A stretch of 22,643 bases of DNA from the NCBI GenBank assembly GCA_049317465.1, contig JBMOIF010000035.1, positions 1 through 22,643 on the forward strand, written 5' to 3'. This DNA is from CAIQIA01 sp049317465. Its GTDB lineage: Bacteria; Cyanobacteriota; Cyanobacteriia; PCC-6307; Cyanobiaceae. Shown one piece after another: positions 1 to 7,461 of the stretch (position 1 is the first letter of the stretch; each line of letters begins with the position of its first letter). A program made the position numbers and the translations under genes. Below the pieces are notes generated by a model. It was not told the DNA's origin. It did no database searches and saw only the letters and a list, made by a program, of their open reading frames with translations.

Positions 1-53
1 TCATCGCCCTGCTCGCCGACGTCACCACATCGCCGCGCATCGTTCAGATCTGA
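1..53 (+). CDS. 3' end of an unidentified gene (partial)
   Basis: An open frame enters from the left edge and stops at TGA 51-53. It gives the C-terminal residues IALLADVTTSPRIVQI. It would converge on the small lipoprotein gene, leaving only 3 bases between the two stop codons, which fits the tight packing of this genome. Sixteen residues are too few to identify a family, and an open frame this short could be chance. Confidence 0.3.
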   Translation, partial: IALLADVTTSPRIVQI

Positions 54-56
54 GCC

Positions 57-341
57 TCAGGGGGCCTGCCCCAGTCGCCCCCGGTTGCGTCGCCCCAGGT
101 CGGTGTCGAAGCAGATGTCGGCCTGGCCCGACTCCCGGTTGCGGCAGGGATAGGCCCGTTCCCCACGAACGGTCGCCGCCGTGGCCGGCCGGTCCGCGGC
201 AGCAGCGGCGGCGCAGCGGCGGCCCCCATCCAGGCACGGCTCATCCCCGGTCGGAGCGGCGGCCTGAGGGGCACAGGCAGAGGCCAGAAGGCCGGACAGC
301 AGCAGCCACAGCGCCAGAGACGGGCGGCCCGGCGGTGCCAT
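57..341 (-). CDS. Small cysteine-containing putative lipoprotein coupled to the phosphonate-type transporter
   Basis: This 94-residue protein has a hydrophobic N-terminus (about residues 9-22, LALWLLLSGLLASA) followed by Cys23. That resembles a lipoprotein signal, although the lipobox (A-S-A-C, with Leu one position further out) is not perfect. After cleavage there are four more cysteines (36, 43, 66, 77), enough for two disulfides in an oxidising compartment. Its ATG shares one base with the phnE stop (TGATG), so it is probably the last gene of the aminotransferase-phnDCE operon and translationally coupled to the permease. I do not recognise the family. A role at the cell surface or in the periplasm with the transporter is inference from position only. 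Confidence 0.6.
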   Translation of the reverse strand: MAPPGRPSLALWLLLSGLLASACAPQAAAPTGDEPCLDGGRRCAAAAAADRPATAATVRGERAYPCRNRESGQADICFDTDLGRRNRGRLGQAP

Positions 342-1870
342 CAGGCCACACCCCCGGCTTGCAGCAGCCGCCGCCGGCAGACATCGGCGATCGTCTCGCC
401 CGCCAGCGTCAACCCGGCATAGACCACAAGCACCGACAGCACCTCGCCCCAGGCGAACGAACTGAGGGCCTCGAGCAGCACCACCCCCAGGCCACCGGCC
501 CCCACCAGCCCCACCACCACCGTCTCCCGCAGGATCACATCACTGCGGTAGGCGCCATAGGCCAGGTAGGTGCGGGCCGCGGCCGGATAGGCGCCGTGCA
601 GCAGCGCCTGGCGGGGCCCGGCGCCGGCCGTCCGCAGGGCCTGCTCAGGCCGGGGATCCACGGCCTCGAGCTGTTCGAGCAGCAGCCGGCCCAGGATGCC
701 GGCGTTGTGGAAGGCCAGGGCCAGCGCTGCCGGCAGCACCCCGGGCCGGCAGACGAACAGCAGCAGCAACGCCGTCAACGGAGGCGGCAGCAGCCGGGCC
801 AGCAATCCCACGGCCTGCAACAGCCGCCGCGCCCAGGGCCAGGGTCGCAGCAGCAGCAGCAGCCAGGGGGCAGCCCCCACCGCCAGCAGCGACGCCAACA
901 GGGTCAGGGCCAGGGTGCTGCCGATCAGAGCCAGCCAGGGCTGCCGCCAGCCGTCGGCCTGCAGCAGAACGGCAACGGGCGGCCATGACCACCCGCTGAG
1001 CAGCCCCGCCCAGTGGAGCCCCAGCAGCCGGCCGCTGGGCGGCAGCAGCAGCAGCAGGCCTGCGGCGGTCAGCAGCAGTTCACGGCCCCTGCGCCCCACC
1101 GTCGCCCCGGGCTGCCACCAGCGGCGCCGCAACTGACCCACCGCCGTCTCGAGCAGCACCATCGTCAGCCCCAGCACCCAGAGGCTGGTCCAGGCCTCGC
1201 GGAACTGCAGCGACTGCAACGACAGACGCAGGTCAGTGCCGATGCCCCCCAGGCCGAACACCCCCAGCAGGGTCGCCGAACGCAGGGCGCATTCGAGCCG
1301 GTAGCCGCCATAGCTGAGCAGCCCGGGCAGCAGCGGTGGCCCCAGGGCCTGCAGCAGGGCAGCCCACCCTGGGCTGCCGGCGGCCCTCAGGGCCTGCAGG
1401 GGCCCTGGATCGAGGGCTTCCACCTGATCCGACACCACCCTGGCCACCAGGGCGCCGTAGGGCAGTGCGATGGCGATCACGGCCACACCGGGATGCAGCC
1501 CCAGGCCCTGCAGCAGGATCAGCCCCCAGAGCAGCTCGTGCAGGGAGCGGGGCAGGGCCAGCAGCCTGCGCAGCACCAGGGCAGGCCAGCGGCGGCCGCA
1601 GAGTTCCGCCACCACCAGCGGCGCCGACAGCAGGCCAGCGGCCAGTCCAAGAACCAGGCACAGCAGCCACGACCAGAGGGCCATCGCCAGCGTCACGGCG
1701 AGCCCGCGACCGCTGGCGGCCAGCAACGCCGGATCGAGGCTGGGTTGCACGGCCGCCGCCAGGAAACCGCCGATCAACGACCAGCCACCGCCGTGCAGGG
1801 CCAGGGGCAGCAGCAGCAGCACCGGCAGCAGCACCAGACCGGGCAGCAGCAGCCAGGCGGCGGGATTCAT
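341..1870 (-). CDS. phnE: Phosphonate/phosphite-type ABC transporter permease, two PhnE domains fused
   Basis: The protein has 509 residues, about twice the length of a single PhnE permease. It contains two related halves. Each has several hydrophobic segments, an EAA-type cytoplasmic loop (about residues 151-183 and 402-430; EALDPGPLQALRAAG and EAVDPRPEQALRTAG) and a following YGxYR element (187-191, 438-442) leading into a glycine-rich segment (LLGVFGLGGIG; VVGLVGAGGLG). The loops would contact the PhnC ATPase, so one polypeptide could supply both halves of the channel. The start chosen, ATG 1870-1868, overlaps the phnC stop as ATGA; an ATG 11 codons upstream would overlap further. The substrate is not determined by this subunit: phosphonate, phosphite or phosphate are all possible. 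Confidence 0.85.
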   Translation of the reverse strand: MNPAAWLLLPGLVLLPVLLLLPLALHGGGWSLIGGFLAAAVQPSLDPALLAASGRGLAVTLAMALWSWLLCLVLGLAAGLLSAPLVVAELCGRRWPALVLRRLLALPRSLHELLWGLILLQGLGLHPGVAVIAIALPYGALVARVVSDQVEALDPGPLQALRAAGSPGWAALLQALGPPLLPGLLSYGGYRLECALRSATLLGVFGLGGIGTDLRLSLQSLQFREAWTSLWVLGLTMVLLETAVGQLRRRWWQPGATVGRRGRELLLTAAGLLLLLPPSGRLLGLHWAGLLSGWSWPPVAVLLQADGWRQPWLALIGSTLALTLLASLLAVGAAPWLLLLLRPWPWARRLLQAVGLLARLLPPPLTALLLLFVCRPGVLPAALALAFHNAGILGRLLLEQLEAVDPRPEQALRTAGAGPRQALLHGAYPAAARTYLAYGAYRSDVILRETVVVGLVGAGGLGVVLLEALSSFAWGEVLSVLVVYAGLTLAGETIADVCRRRLLQAGGVA

Positions 1871-2613
1871 GGATCCGTGCCGGTGGCGTAGAGCGCCGCC
1901 CACTGCTCGGCCGCCACCGCCGACGGTGTGGTGTCAAACAGCAGGCGACCGTCCCGCAGACCCAGCACCCGGTCGAACCCCTCCAGCAGATCAGGACGGT
2001 GCAGGCTCAGCAGCAGCGCCCTGGGGGAGGCCCCCAGCTGCAGCAGCAGCTGCAGCAGCCGCGCCGCCAGGGGGGGATCGAGCTGGGCCAGGGGTTCATC
2101 GGCCAGCAGCAGCAGCGCTCCCTGGCGCAGCAGCCTGCCGAGGGCCACCCGCTGCCGCTGGCCCCCCGACAGGGCCGTCACGGGCACCGGCAAGAGGCCC
2201 GGGTCCAGCTCCACCCGGGCCAGCACCTGCCGGCAGGCCTCCGTCTCCAGGGGCAGCACAAGGTTGAGCAGCACCTGCAGCCAGCTCCAGGCCGCCAGGC
2301 GGCCGGCATTGAGGTTCTGCTGCACACTCAGCCCATCCACCAGGCGCAGGTCCTGCCAGAGGGTGCCGATGCGGGCCTGCTGCCGCTGCCGCCGCCGGCC
2401 CTGACCGGCGGGCACCCCATCCCACAGCACCATGCCCATGCGGGGACTGAGCAGCCCGTTGGCCACCGCCAGCAGCGAGCTTTTGCCGGCACCGCTGGGC
2501 CCCAGCAACGCCACCCGTTCCCCCGCCCGCAGCTGCAGCGACAGGTTCTGCAGCCGCGGCCGGCCGCCGCGGCCGGCCAGCGAGATGTCCCGCAGCTCCA
2601 GCAGGGGCTCCAT
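1867..2613 (-). CDS. phnC: Phosphonate/phosphite-type ABC transporter ATP-binding protein
   Basis: This 248-residue protein has a complete ABC ATPase core: Walker A GPSGAGKSS (38-46), Q-loop Gln87, signature LSGGQRQR (148-155), Walker B LLLLADEP (167-174) and switch His205. It should power import through the fused PhnE. Assignment to PhnC rests on the adjacent PhnD-like binding protein and PhnE-like permease. The start MEPLLELRD is the natural beginning of an ABC domain; a longer open frame runs upstream into phnD but has no homologous content. It begins 14 bases after the phnD stop and overlaps phnE by 4 bases (ATGA). Confidence 0.88.
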   Translation of the reverse strand: MEPLLELRDISLAGRGGRPRLQNLSLQLRAGERVALLGPSGAGKSSLLAVANGLLSPRMGMVLWDGVPAGQGRRRQRQQARIGTLWQDLRLVDGLSVQQNLNAGRLAAWSWLQVLLNLVLPLETEACRQVLARVELDPGLLPVPVTALSGGQRQRVALGRLLRQGALLLLADEPLAQLDPPLAARLLQLLLQLGASPRALLLSLHRPDLLEGFDRVLGLRDGRLLFDTTPSAVAAEQWAALYATGTDP

Positions 2614-2627
2614 CGGGCCAGACCCGG

Positions 2628-3572
2628 TCAGCGGATCTTGCCCAGCTGGCGACCGATGGCCTCGATCTGGCCGTACTGATCCACCGGGGCGACGACGAAC
2701 TGGCGGGCACCGAAGAGATCCAGGATCTGCAACCGCCGCGGGCTGGTGGGCTTGAGGGCCACCAGGGCCGCCTGGAGCCGGCCGGTGAAGCCGGGGCCGA
2801 ACCGTCGATCGAGATTGCCCTGGGCCACCCAGTGGTAGTCGGGGTAGGGCGGGGTCCGCCAGAGCACCACCACCTTGGAGCGGTCGATGCTGCCCTTGCG
2901 CAGGGCACTCGTCCACACCTGTTCGTTGACGGCACCGGCGTCGTAGGCGCCGCTCTGCACCAGGGCGATGGTGGCGTCATGGCTGCCGCTGAAACCGGGC
3001 CCACCGCCGGCGAAATCGGTCAGCTTGACCCCACCCTGCTGCAGGAAGTGCTGCGGCATCAGCCGGCCGGAGGTGGAACTCTCGGAGCCGAAGGTGAAGC
3101 GGCGGCCCCGCAGCTGTCTCAGATCGGCGGTCGTGCGGATCGGCTGCAGGCCGGCGGTGGCCTCACGGTTGCCAATGAACAGCGAATGGAAGGCGGCATC
3201 CACGTCGCGCTGGGCCAGCACCCTCGCGCCGGGGGTCTGCAGCCGCGCCTGCACCCCCGTGAGGCCACCGAACCAGACCAGGTCGAGATCCCCCTTGCGG
3301 AACGCCGTCACCGCGGCGCTGTAGTCGACCATCGGCACGTACACCACCTTGCGGCCCAGGCTCTCGGACAGTTCATCGGCCACGAGGCCATAGAGCCGGT
3401 TGAGCTTCTCGGGGTTCTGGTCAGGGATGGCGCTGATGCGCAGCACCGTGGCGGTGGCGGCTGGGCCGGAGTTCCGCTGGGCCAGGGCCGCCGGTGGCTG
3501 GCTGGCCCGCACAGCAGGGACGCCCGCACCAAACACCAGGGCGAGGGCGGCCACAACAGGGAACGACGGCAT
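2628..3572 (-). CDS. phnD: Periplasmic phosphonate/phosphite-type substrate-binding protein
   Basis: The 314-residue protein begins with a hydrophobic export signal (about residues 5-23, ending AVRAS). The mature part shows PhnD-family features: IPDQNPEKL near 49-57, DLVWFGGL at 97-104, SESSTSGR at 163-170 (probable oxyanion clamp), and SGSHDA at 195-200 followed by GAYDAGAVNEQVW. From established knowledge, picocyanobacterial PhnD proteins can bind phosphite or methylphosphonate rather than being strict phosphonate binders, so the ligand is left open. The start at 3572 leaves 4 bases after the aminotransferase stop. An ATG at 3644 would add 24 residues with Arg that might extend the signal peptide, so the exact start is uncertain. 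No Pho-box-like sequence was noticed upstream of the operon. Confidence 0.85.
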   Translation of the reverse strand: MPSFPVVAALALVFGAGVPAVRASQPPAALAQRNSGPAATATVLRISAIPDQNPEKLNRLYGLVADELSESLGRKVVYVPMVDYSAAVTAFRKGDLDLVWFGGLTGVQARLQTPGARVLAQRDVDAAFHSLFIGNREATAGLQPIRTTADLRQLRGRRFTFGSESSTSGRLMPQHFLQQGGVKLTDFAGGGPGFSGSHDATIALVQSGAYDAGAVNEQVWTSALRKGSIDRSKVVVLWRTPPYPDYHWVAQGNLDRRFGPGFTGRLQAALVALKPTSPRRLQILDLFGARQFVVAPVDQYGQIEAIGRQLGKIR

Positions 3573-3576
3573 TCGA

Positions 3577-4764
3577 TCAGCAGGCAACGACGGGAGCCTC
3601 CAGAGACGCCAGAAAGCGCCGGAAGCGGCTGAGGCCATCCTCAATGGTGGCTGTGCTCACGGCGCATGACAGCCGCACGCAGCGGTCGTCGCCGAAGGCC
3701 ACCCCGGGCACCAGCGCCAGACCCTGCTCGTCCAGCAACCGACGGCAGAAGGTCACCGAATCCAGGCCCCAGGCCCCCACATCGGGGAACGCGTAGAAGG
3801 CTCCGGTGGGCGGCACCAGCAGCACCCCCGGCAACCCCTGCAACCCCTCGCTGAGGCTGCGGCGGCGGCCACTGAAGCGCTCGGCCATGGCCCGCACGCA
3901 GTCGCGGGACCCCTCCAGGGCCGCCAGGGCTCCGTACTGGGCGAAGGTGCACACATTGCTGGTGCTCTGGCTCTGCAGGGCGATGGCGGCCTTGACCACG
4001 GCCTGGGGGCCGGCCAGGTAGCCGAGGCGCCAGCCGGTCATGGCCCAGCCCTTGGCGAAGCCGTTGACGATGAACAGCCGGTCGGCCAGGTCGGGGGCGA
4101 GGGCCGCGAGGCTGTGGTGCTGCTGCCCCGGCGCCAGCAGATGTTCGTAGATCTCATCACACATCACCGCCACCTGGGGATGGCGCCGCAGCAGTTCGGC
4201 GATGGCCTCCAGTTCGGCCCGCTGCAGCACCACCCCGGTGGGATTGCTGGGGGTGTTGAGCACCAGCAGACGGGTGCGCGGGGTGATCAGCGCCTCAAGG
4301 GCGTCGAGGTCAAGGCGGAAGCCGTCGGCGGCGCTGCAGGGCAGCAGGCGCACCGCGGCGCCCGCCAGGGCCGCCATCTCCGGGTAGCTGAGCCAGTAGG
4401 GGGCCGGCAGCAGCACCTCGTCGCCGGGATCGAGCAGCACCTGGAACAGGTTGTAGATGGCCTGCTTGCCACCGTTGGTGACCAGCACCTGGTCGGCCGT
4501 CACAGCCATGCCGTTCTCGCTGCCCAGCTTCGCGGCGATGGCCTCCCGCAGCCGTGGCTCCCCGGCGGCCGGTCCGTAGCGGGTGGCGCCGGCCGCCAGG
4601 GCGGCGGCGGCGGCCTCACGGATGAAATCGGGCGTGTCGAAATCGGGCTCCCCCGCCGACAGACTGCAGATGTCATGGCCTTCCGCACTCAGCCGACGGG
4701 CCTTCGCGGCGATGGCCAGGGTCAGGGAGGGCTTGAGGGCCGCGGCTCGGGCCGAAAGCTTCAT
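3577..4764 (-). CDS. Class I pyridoxal-phosphate aminotransferase (aspartate aminotransferase-like)
   Basis: This 395-residue protein is full length for aspartate aminotransferase-type fold I enzymes. Visible motifs are SLSAGEPDFDTP (34-45), NGGKQAIYN (97-105), NTPSNPTG (170-177), DEIYEH (203-208; Asp203 and Tyr206 contact the cofactor), the PLP lysine Lys238 in NGFAKGWAMTGWRLGY, and Arg364 in RLSCAVS, expected to bind the substrate carboxylate. It probably transfers amino groups between aspartate and 2-oxoglutarate, and could also use prephenate as some plant and cyanobacterial relatives do. It is the first gene of the apparent phnDCE operon. It is not the fold-type family of 2-aminoethylphosphonate transaminase by obvious motif, so the pairing may be only transcriptional. 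The ATG at 4764 gives the expected family N-terminus. Confidence 0.9.
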   Translation of the reverse strand: MKLSARAAALKPSLTLAIAAKARRLSAEGHDICSLSAGEPDFDTPDFIREAAAAALAAGATRYGPAAGEPRLREAIAAKLGSENGMAVTADQVLVTNGGKQAIYNLFQVLLDPGDEVLLPAPYWLSYPEMAALAGAAVRLLPCSAADGFRLDLDALEALITPRTRLLVLNTPSNPTGVVLQRAELEAIAELLRRHPQVAVMCDEIYEHLLAPGQQHHSLAALAPDLADRLFIVNGFAKGWAMTGWRLGYLAGPQAVVKAAIALQSQSTSNVCTFAQYGALAALEGSRDCVRAMAERFSGRRRSLSEGLQGLPGVLLVPPTGAFYAFPDVGAWGLDSVTFCRRLLDEQGLALVPGVAFGDDRCVRLSCAVSTATIEDGLSRFRRFLASLEAPVVAC

Positions 4765-4899
4765 CGGGCTGGGCTGGACGGGAACTGGTCGGGGCGAGAA
4801 CGCGGGAAAGCGGACGCACGGCCATAGGGTGATCGACCAGTGTGCCCGACCAGTCCGGCGATCTGGCCATCGCTGCTACCGAATCGTGACCTGCCCCCC
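4765..4899. promoter_or_regulatory. Divergent intergenic region with a 10-bp inverted repeat
   Basis: This 135-base gap separates the aminotransferase (minus) from the uracil-DNA glycosylase (plus) and must hold both promoters. ACTGGTCGGG at 4784-4793 is the exact reverse complement of CCCGACCAGT at 4845-4854, and a further GACCAGT lies at 4835-4841 in direct orientation 13 bases before the second arm. Spaced copies like this could be an operator for a dimeric regulator. A clear -35/-10 pair was not found, and no NtcA (GTA-N8-TAC) or Pho-box match was noticed. Confidence 0.35.
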
Positions 4900-5511
4900 A
4901 TGACCCAGCCGCCGACCACCGCGCCGCCGGCCTCCCTTGAGGCCCTCTCGGCGGCCTGTGAGGGCTGTGAACGCTGCGGCCTGGCCGCCGGCCGCCGCCA
5001 GGTGGTGGTGAGTCGCGGCAACCCGTCGGCACGGCTGATGCTGATCGGCGAGGGGCCCGGCCAGCAGGAGGACGAGACCGGTCGGCCGTTCGTTGGCCGG
5101 GCCGGCCAGCTGCTCGACCGGATCCTGGCCAGCGTCGACCTCGACAGCGACCGCGACGTTTACATCTGCAACGTGGTCAAGTGCCGCCCACCGGAGAACC
5201 GCCGGCCGACCCCCGCCGAAATGGCAGCCTGCCGTCCCTGGCTGGAGACCCAGATCGCCCTGGTGGATCCGCCGCTGATCGTGCTGGCGGGCGCGACCGC
5301 CGTGGAGGGGGTGCTGGGGATCCGGGGGGGCATCAGCCGCCTGCGGGGGCAGTGGCAGCCCCTCGACGGCCGCTGGTGCCTGCCGGTGTTTCATCCGTCG
5401 TATCTGTTGCGCAACCCGTCCAAGCAGGAGGGGTCACCCAAGTGGCTCACGTGGCAGGACATGCAGGATGTGAAGCGTCGGCTGCAGCAGCTGGAGGAGC
5501 CAACCCGATGA
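4900..5511 (+). CDS. Family 4 (iron-sulfur) uracil-DNA glycosylase
   Basis: This 203-residue enzyme should remove uracil from DNA as the first step of base excision repair. Motif A is GEGPGQQED (50-58), followed by GRPFVGRAGQLLD; motif C is HPSYLLR (165-171). Four cysteines typical of the 4Fe-4S cluster are present: Cys23 and Cys26 (C-E-R-C-G-L), Cys95 (NVVKCRPP) and Cys111 (AACRPW). The ATG at 4900 places the cluster cysteines near the N-terminus as in relatives; an upstream ATG at 4840 would add 20 residues and was not chosen. Its TGA overlaps the next gene's ATG, so the two are probably co-translated. Confidence 0.9.
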   Translation: MTQPPTTAPPASLEALSAACEGCERCGLAAGRRQVVVSRGNPSARLMLIGEGPGQQEDETGRPFVGRAGQLLDRILASVDLDSDRDVYICNVVKCRPPENRRPTPAEMAACRPWLETQIALVDPPLIVLAGATAVEGVLGIRGGISRLRGQWQPLDGRWCLPVFHPSYLLRNPSKQEGSPKWLTWQDMQDVKRRLQQLEEPTR

Positions 5512-6080
5512 CCGGTCCTGCCGAACCCACCGCCGTGCCGGGCCCCACCGCCGTGCCGGGGCCGGTCATTGATGAGACCGCCGGTGAACTGGTGGTCGAC
5601 TGGGACCAATACCACCGGCTGATCGAGCACCTGGCGGTGCAGATCCACCGCAGCGGCTGGGGCTTCGACCAGATCATCGCCCTCTCCCGCGGCGGGCTGC
5701 GGGTGGGGGATCTGCTGTCGCGGGTGTTCGACCGGCCGCTGGTGGTGATGGCGGCCCAGAGCTACGGCGGCCAGGGCGACCGCCAGCGGGGGGAGCTGCG
5801 GCTGGGCCATCAGCTCGCCCACACCTGCGACCGCATCGGCCCCGAGCTGCTGCTGGTCGATGACCTGGTCGACAGCGGCGCCACCCTGGAGCTGGCGCGC
5901 CACTGGCTGCAGCGGGAACTGCAGCCCGCGAGCCTGCACACCGCCGTGATCTGGCTGAAGGCCGCCAGCAACTTCCAGCCCGACCTCTGGGCCATGGAGC
6001 TGCGGGCCAGCCCCTGGATCCTGCAGCCGTTCGAGCGCTGGGAACGCCGCAGCCCCGAAGGACTGCGGCCGCTCACCTGA
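5508..6080 (+). CDS. Phosphoribosyltransferase family protein
   Basis: This 190-residue protein has the PRPP-binding loop LLLVDDLVDSGAT (115-126), with hydrophobic residues, two acidics and a small-residue loop typical of type I phosphoribosyltransferases. IIALSRGGLRVGDLL (56-70) forms the PPi-loop region. The layout resembles purine (xanthine/hypoxanthine/guanine) salvage enzymes, but the base is not determined by what I can see. The ATG overlaps the glycosylase stop (ATGA), and GGAGG at 5493-5497, 10 bases upstream, supports this start. The N-terminus carries a duplicated TAVPGP element and looks unstructured. Confidence 0.82.
   Translation: MTGPAEPTAVPGPTAVPGPVIDETAGELVVDWDQYHRLIEHLAVQIHRSGWGFDQIIALSRGGLRVGDLLSRVFDRPLVVMAAQSYGGQGDRQRGELRLGHQLAHTCDRIGPELLLVDDLVDSGATLELARHWLQRELQPASLHTAVIWLKAASNFQPDLWAMELRASPWILQPFERWERRSPEGLRPLT
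5529..5564 (+). repeat. Two-copy 18-bp tandem repeat at the phosphoribosyltransferase N-terminus
   Basis: The 18-base unit ACCGCCGTGCCGGGSCCS occurs at 5529-5546 and again, with two differences near the end, at 5547-5564. It encodes TAVPGP twice (residues 8-19). The length is a multiple of three, so copy changes would keep the frame, and the affected region precedes the catalytic fold. Confidence 0.7.
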
Positions 6081-6140
6081 GGGGTCTCCCCGACGGCGGT
6101 GCCGCTGTGACAGGCTTTGGCCACGCCACCGCATCCTGCG

Positions 6141-7370
6141 ATGACCGCCGCCCCGCCCCTCGCCAGTGCCATCCCCGCCTGGGCGGACGATCCCCGTTAT
6201 GCCACCACCATCCGCCGGCGCCGCACCCGCAGCGTGCGGGTGGGGGATGTGTGGATCGGCAGCGACCACCCGGTGGTGGTGCAGTCGATGATCAACGAAG
6301 ACACCCTCGACATCGAAGGTGCCACCGCCGGCATCCGCCGGCTGCACGAGGCCGGCTGCGAGATCGTGCGGGTCACGGTGCCTTCCCTGGCCCATGCCAG
6401 GGCCATGGGTGAGATCCGCCGACGGCTTGAGGACAGCTACAGGCCGGTGCCCCTGGTGGCGGATGTGCACCACAACGGCATGAAGATCGCCCTGGAGGTG
6501 GCCCAGCACGTCGACAAGGTGCGGATCAATCCCGGGCTGTACGTGTTCGACAAACCCGACCCCAACCGCAGCGAGTTCGGCGCCGAAGAATTCGCCGCCA
6601 TCGGCGAACGCATCGCCGGCACGCTCGAACCCCTGGTGAGCCTGCTCAGGGAGCAGGACAAGGCCCTGCGGATCGGTGTGAACCACGGCTCCCTGGCAGA
6701 ACGCATGCTCTTCACCTATGGCGACACCCCCCTGGGGATGGTGGAGTCGGCCCTGGAGTTCATCCGCATCTGCCACCGCCTCGATTTCCACAACATCGTG
6801 GTGTCGATGAAGGCCTCACGGGCGCCGGTGATGCTGGCGGCCTACCGGATGATGGCCGACCGGCTCGATGCCGAGGGGTTCCACCATCCGCTGCACCTGG
6901 GGGTGACCGAGGCCGGCGACGGCGACTACGGCCGCATCAAGAGCACCGCCGGCATCGCCACCCTGCTGGCCGAGGGCATCGGCGACACCATCCGGGTCTC
7001 GCTGACGGAGGCGCCGGAGAAGGAGATCCCCGTCTGCTACGCGATCCTGCAGGCGCTGGGGCTGCGCAAGACGATGGTCGAGTACGTGGCCTGCCCCAGC
7101 TGCGGCCGCACCCTGTTCAACCTCGAGGAAGTGCTGCAGCGGGTGCGGCAGGCCACGGCCCACCTCACCGGCCTCGACATCGCGGTGATGGGCTGCATCG
7201 TCAACGGGCCCGGGGAGATGGCCGATGCCGATTACGGCTATGTGGGCAAGACGCCGGGCGTCATCTCGCTCTACCGGGGACGGGACGAAATCCGTCGGGT
7301 GTCGGAAGACGAAGGTGTCAAAGCCCTCATCGCCCTGATCCGGGAGGACGGCCGCTGGGTCGACCCCTGA
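6141..7370 (+). CDS. ispG: 4-hydroxy-3-methylbut-2-enyl diphosphate synthase (IspG/GcpE)
   Basis: This 409-residue enzyme makes HMBPP from methylerythritol cyclodiphosphate, the penultimate step of the MEP isoprenoid pathway that supplies carotenoids and the phytyl chain of chlorophyll. The N-terminal TIM barrel includes VQSMINEDTLDIEG (47-60), PLVADVHHNGMKIAL and VRINPG (128-132). The C-terminal cluster domain has Cys318 and Cys321 (VACPSCGRT), Cys352 in MGCIVNGPGE, and Glu359 as the fourth cluster ligand. In cyanobacteria the electron donor is known to be ferredoxin. The start is ATG 6141; an in-frame TTG at 6117 is less likely. Confidence 0.96.
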   Translation: MTAAPPLASAIPAWADDPRYATTIRRRRTRSVRVGDVWIGSDHPVVVQSMINEDTLDIEGATAGIRRLHEAGCEIVRVTVPSLAHARAMGEIRRRLEDSYRPVPLVADVHHNGMKIALEVAQHVDKVRINPGLYVFDKPDPNRSEFGAEEFAAIGERIAGTLEPLVSLLREQDKALRIGVNHGSLAERMLFTYGDTPLGMVESALEFIRICHRLDFHNIVVSMKASRAPVMLAAYRMMADRLDAEGFHHPLHLGVTEAGDGDYGRIKSTAGIATLLAEGIGDTIRVSLTEAPEKEIPVCYAILQALGLRKTMVEYVACPSCGRTLFNLEEVLQRVRQATAHLTGLDIAVMGCIVNGPGEMADADYGYVGKTPGVISLYRGRDEIRRVSEDEGVKALIALIREDGRWVDP

Positions 7371-7407
7371 ACGAGGGTCACACCGTGACACAGCCCGGAC
7401 CGGCCCC

Positions 7408-7423
7408 GCCCGCTGCGGCGGGC
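7408..7423. terminator. Short GC hairpin after ispG, possible terminator
   Basis: GCCCGC at 7408-7413 and GCGGGC at 7418-7423 form a 6-base-pair stem with a TGCG loop in the gap between ispG and the protease gene. There is no T-run after it, so termination by this hairpin alone is doubtful. Confidence 0.25.
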
Positions 7424-7461
7424 CTTCGGCGCACTACGTTGATGGCACCTCACGACGATCC

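Noticed and set aside
1801..1860. Repeated CAGCAG tracts, considered as a microsatellite
   Set aside because: They are runs of leucine CTG codons in the hydrophobic segments of phnE; similar tracts occur in many genes here.
335..1891. Long plus-strand open frames rich in Gln, Pro and Gly opposite phnE
   Set aside because: They are antisense readings of CTG/CTC leucine and alanine codons in a GC-rich membrane-protein gene. Composition is low complexity and phnE has clear permease motifs.
5391..6791. 466-codon minus-strand open frame across the phosphoribosyltransferase and ispG
   Set aside because: It spans parts of two well-supported plus-strand genes and has a His/Gly/Val-rich composition without motifs.
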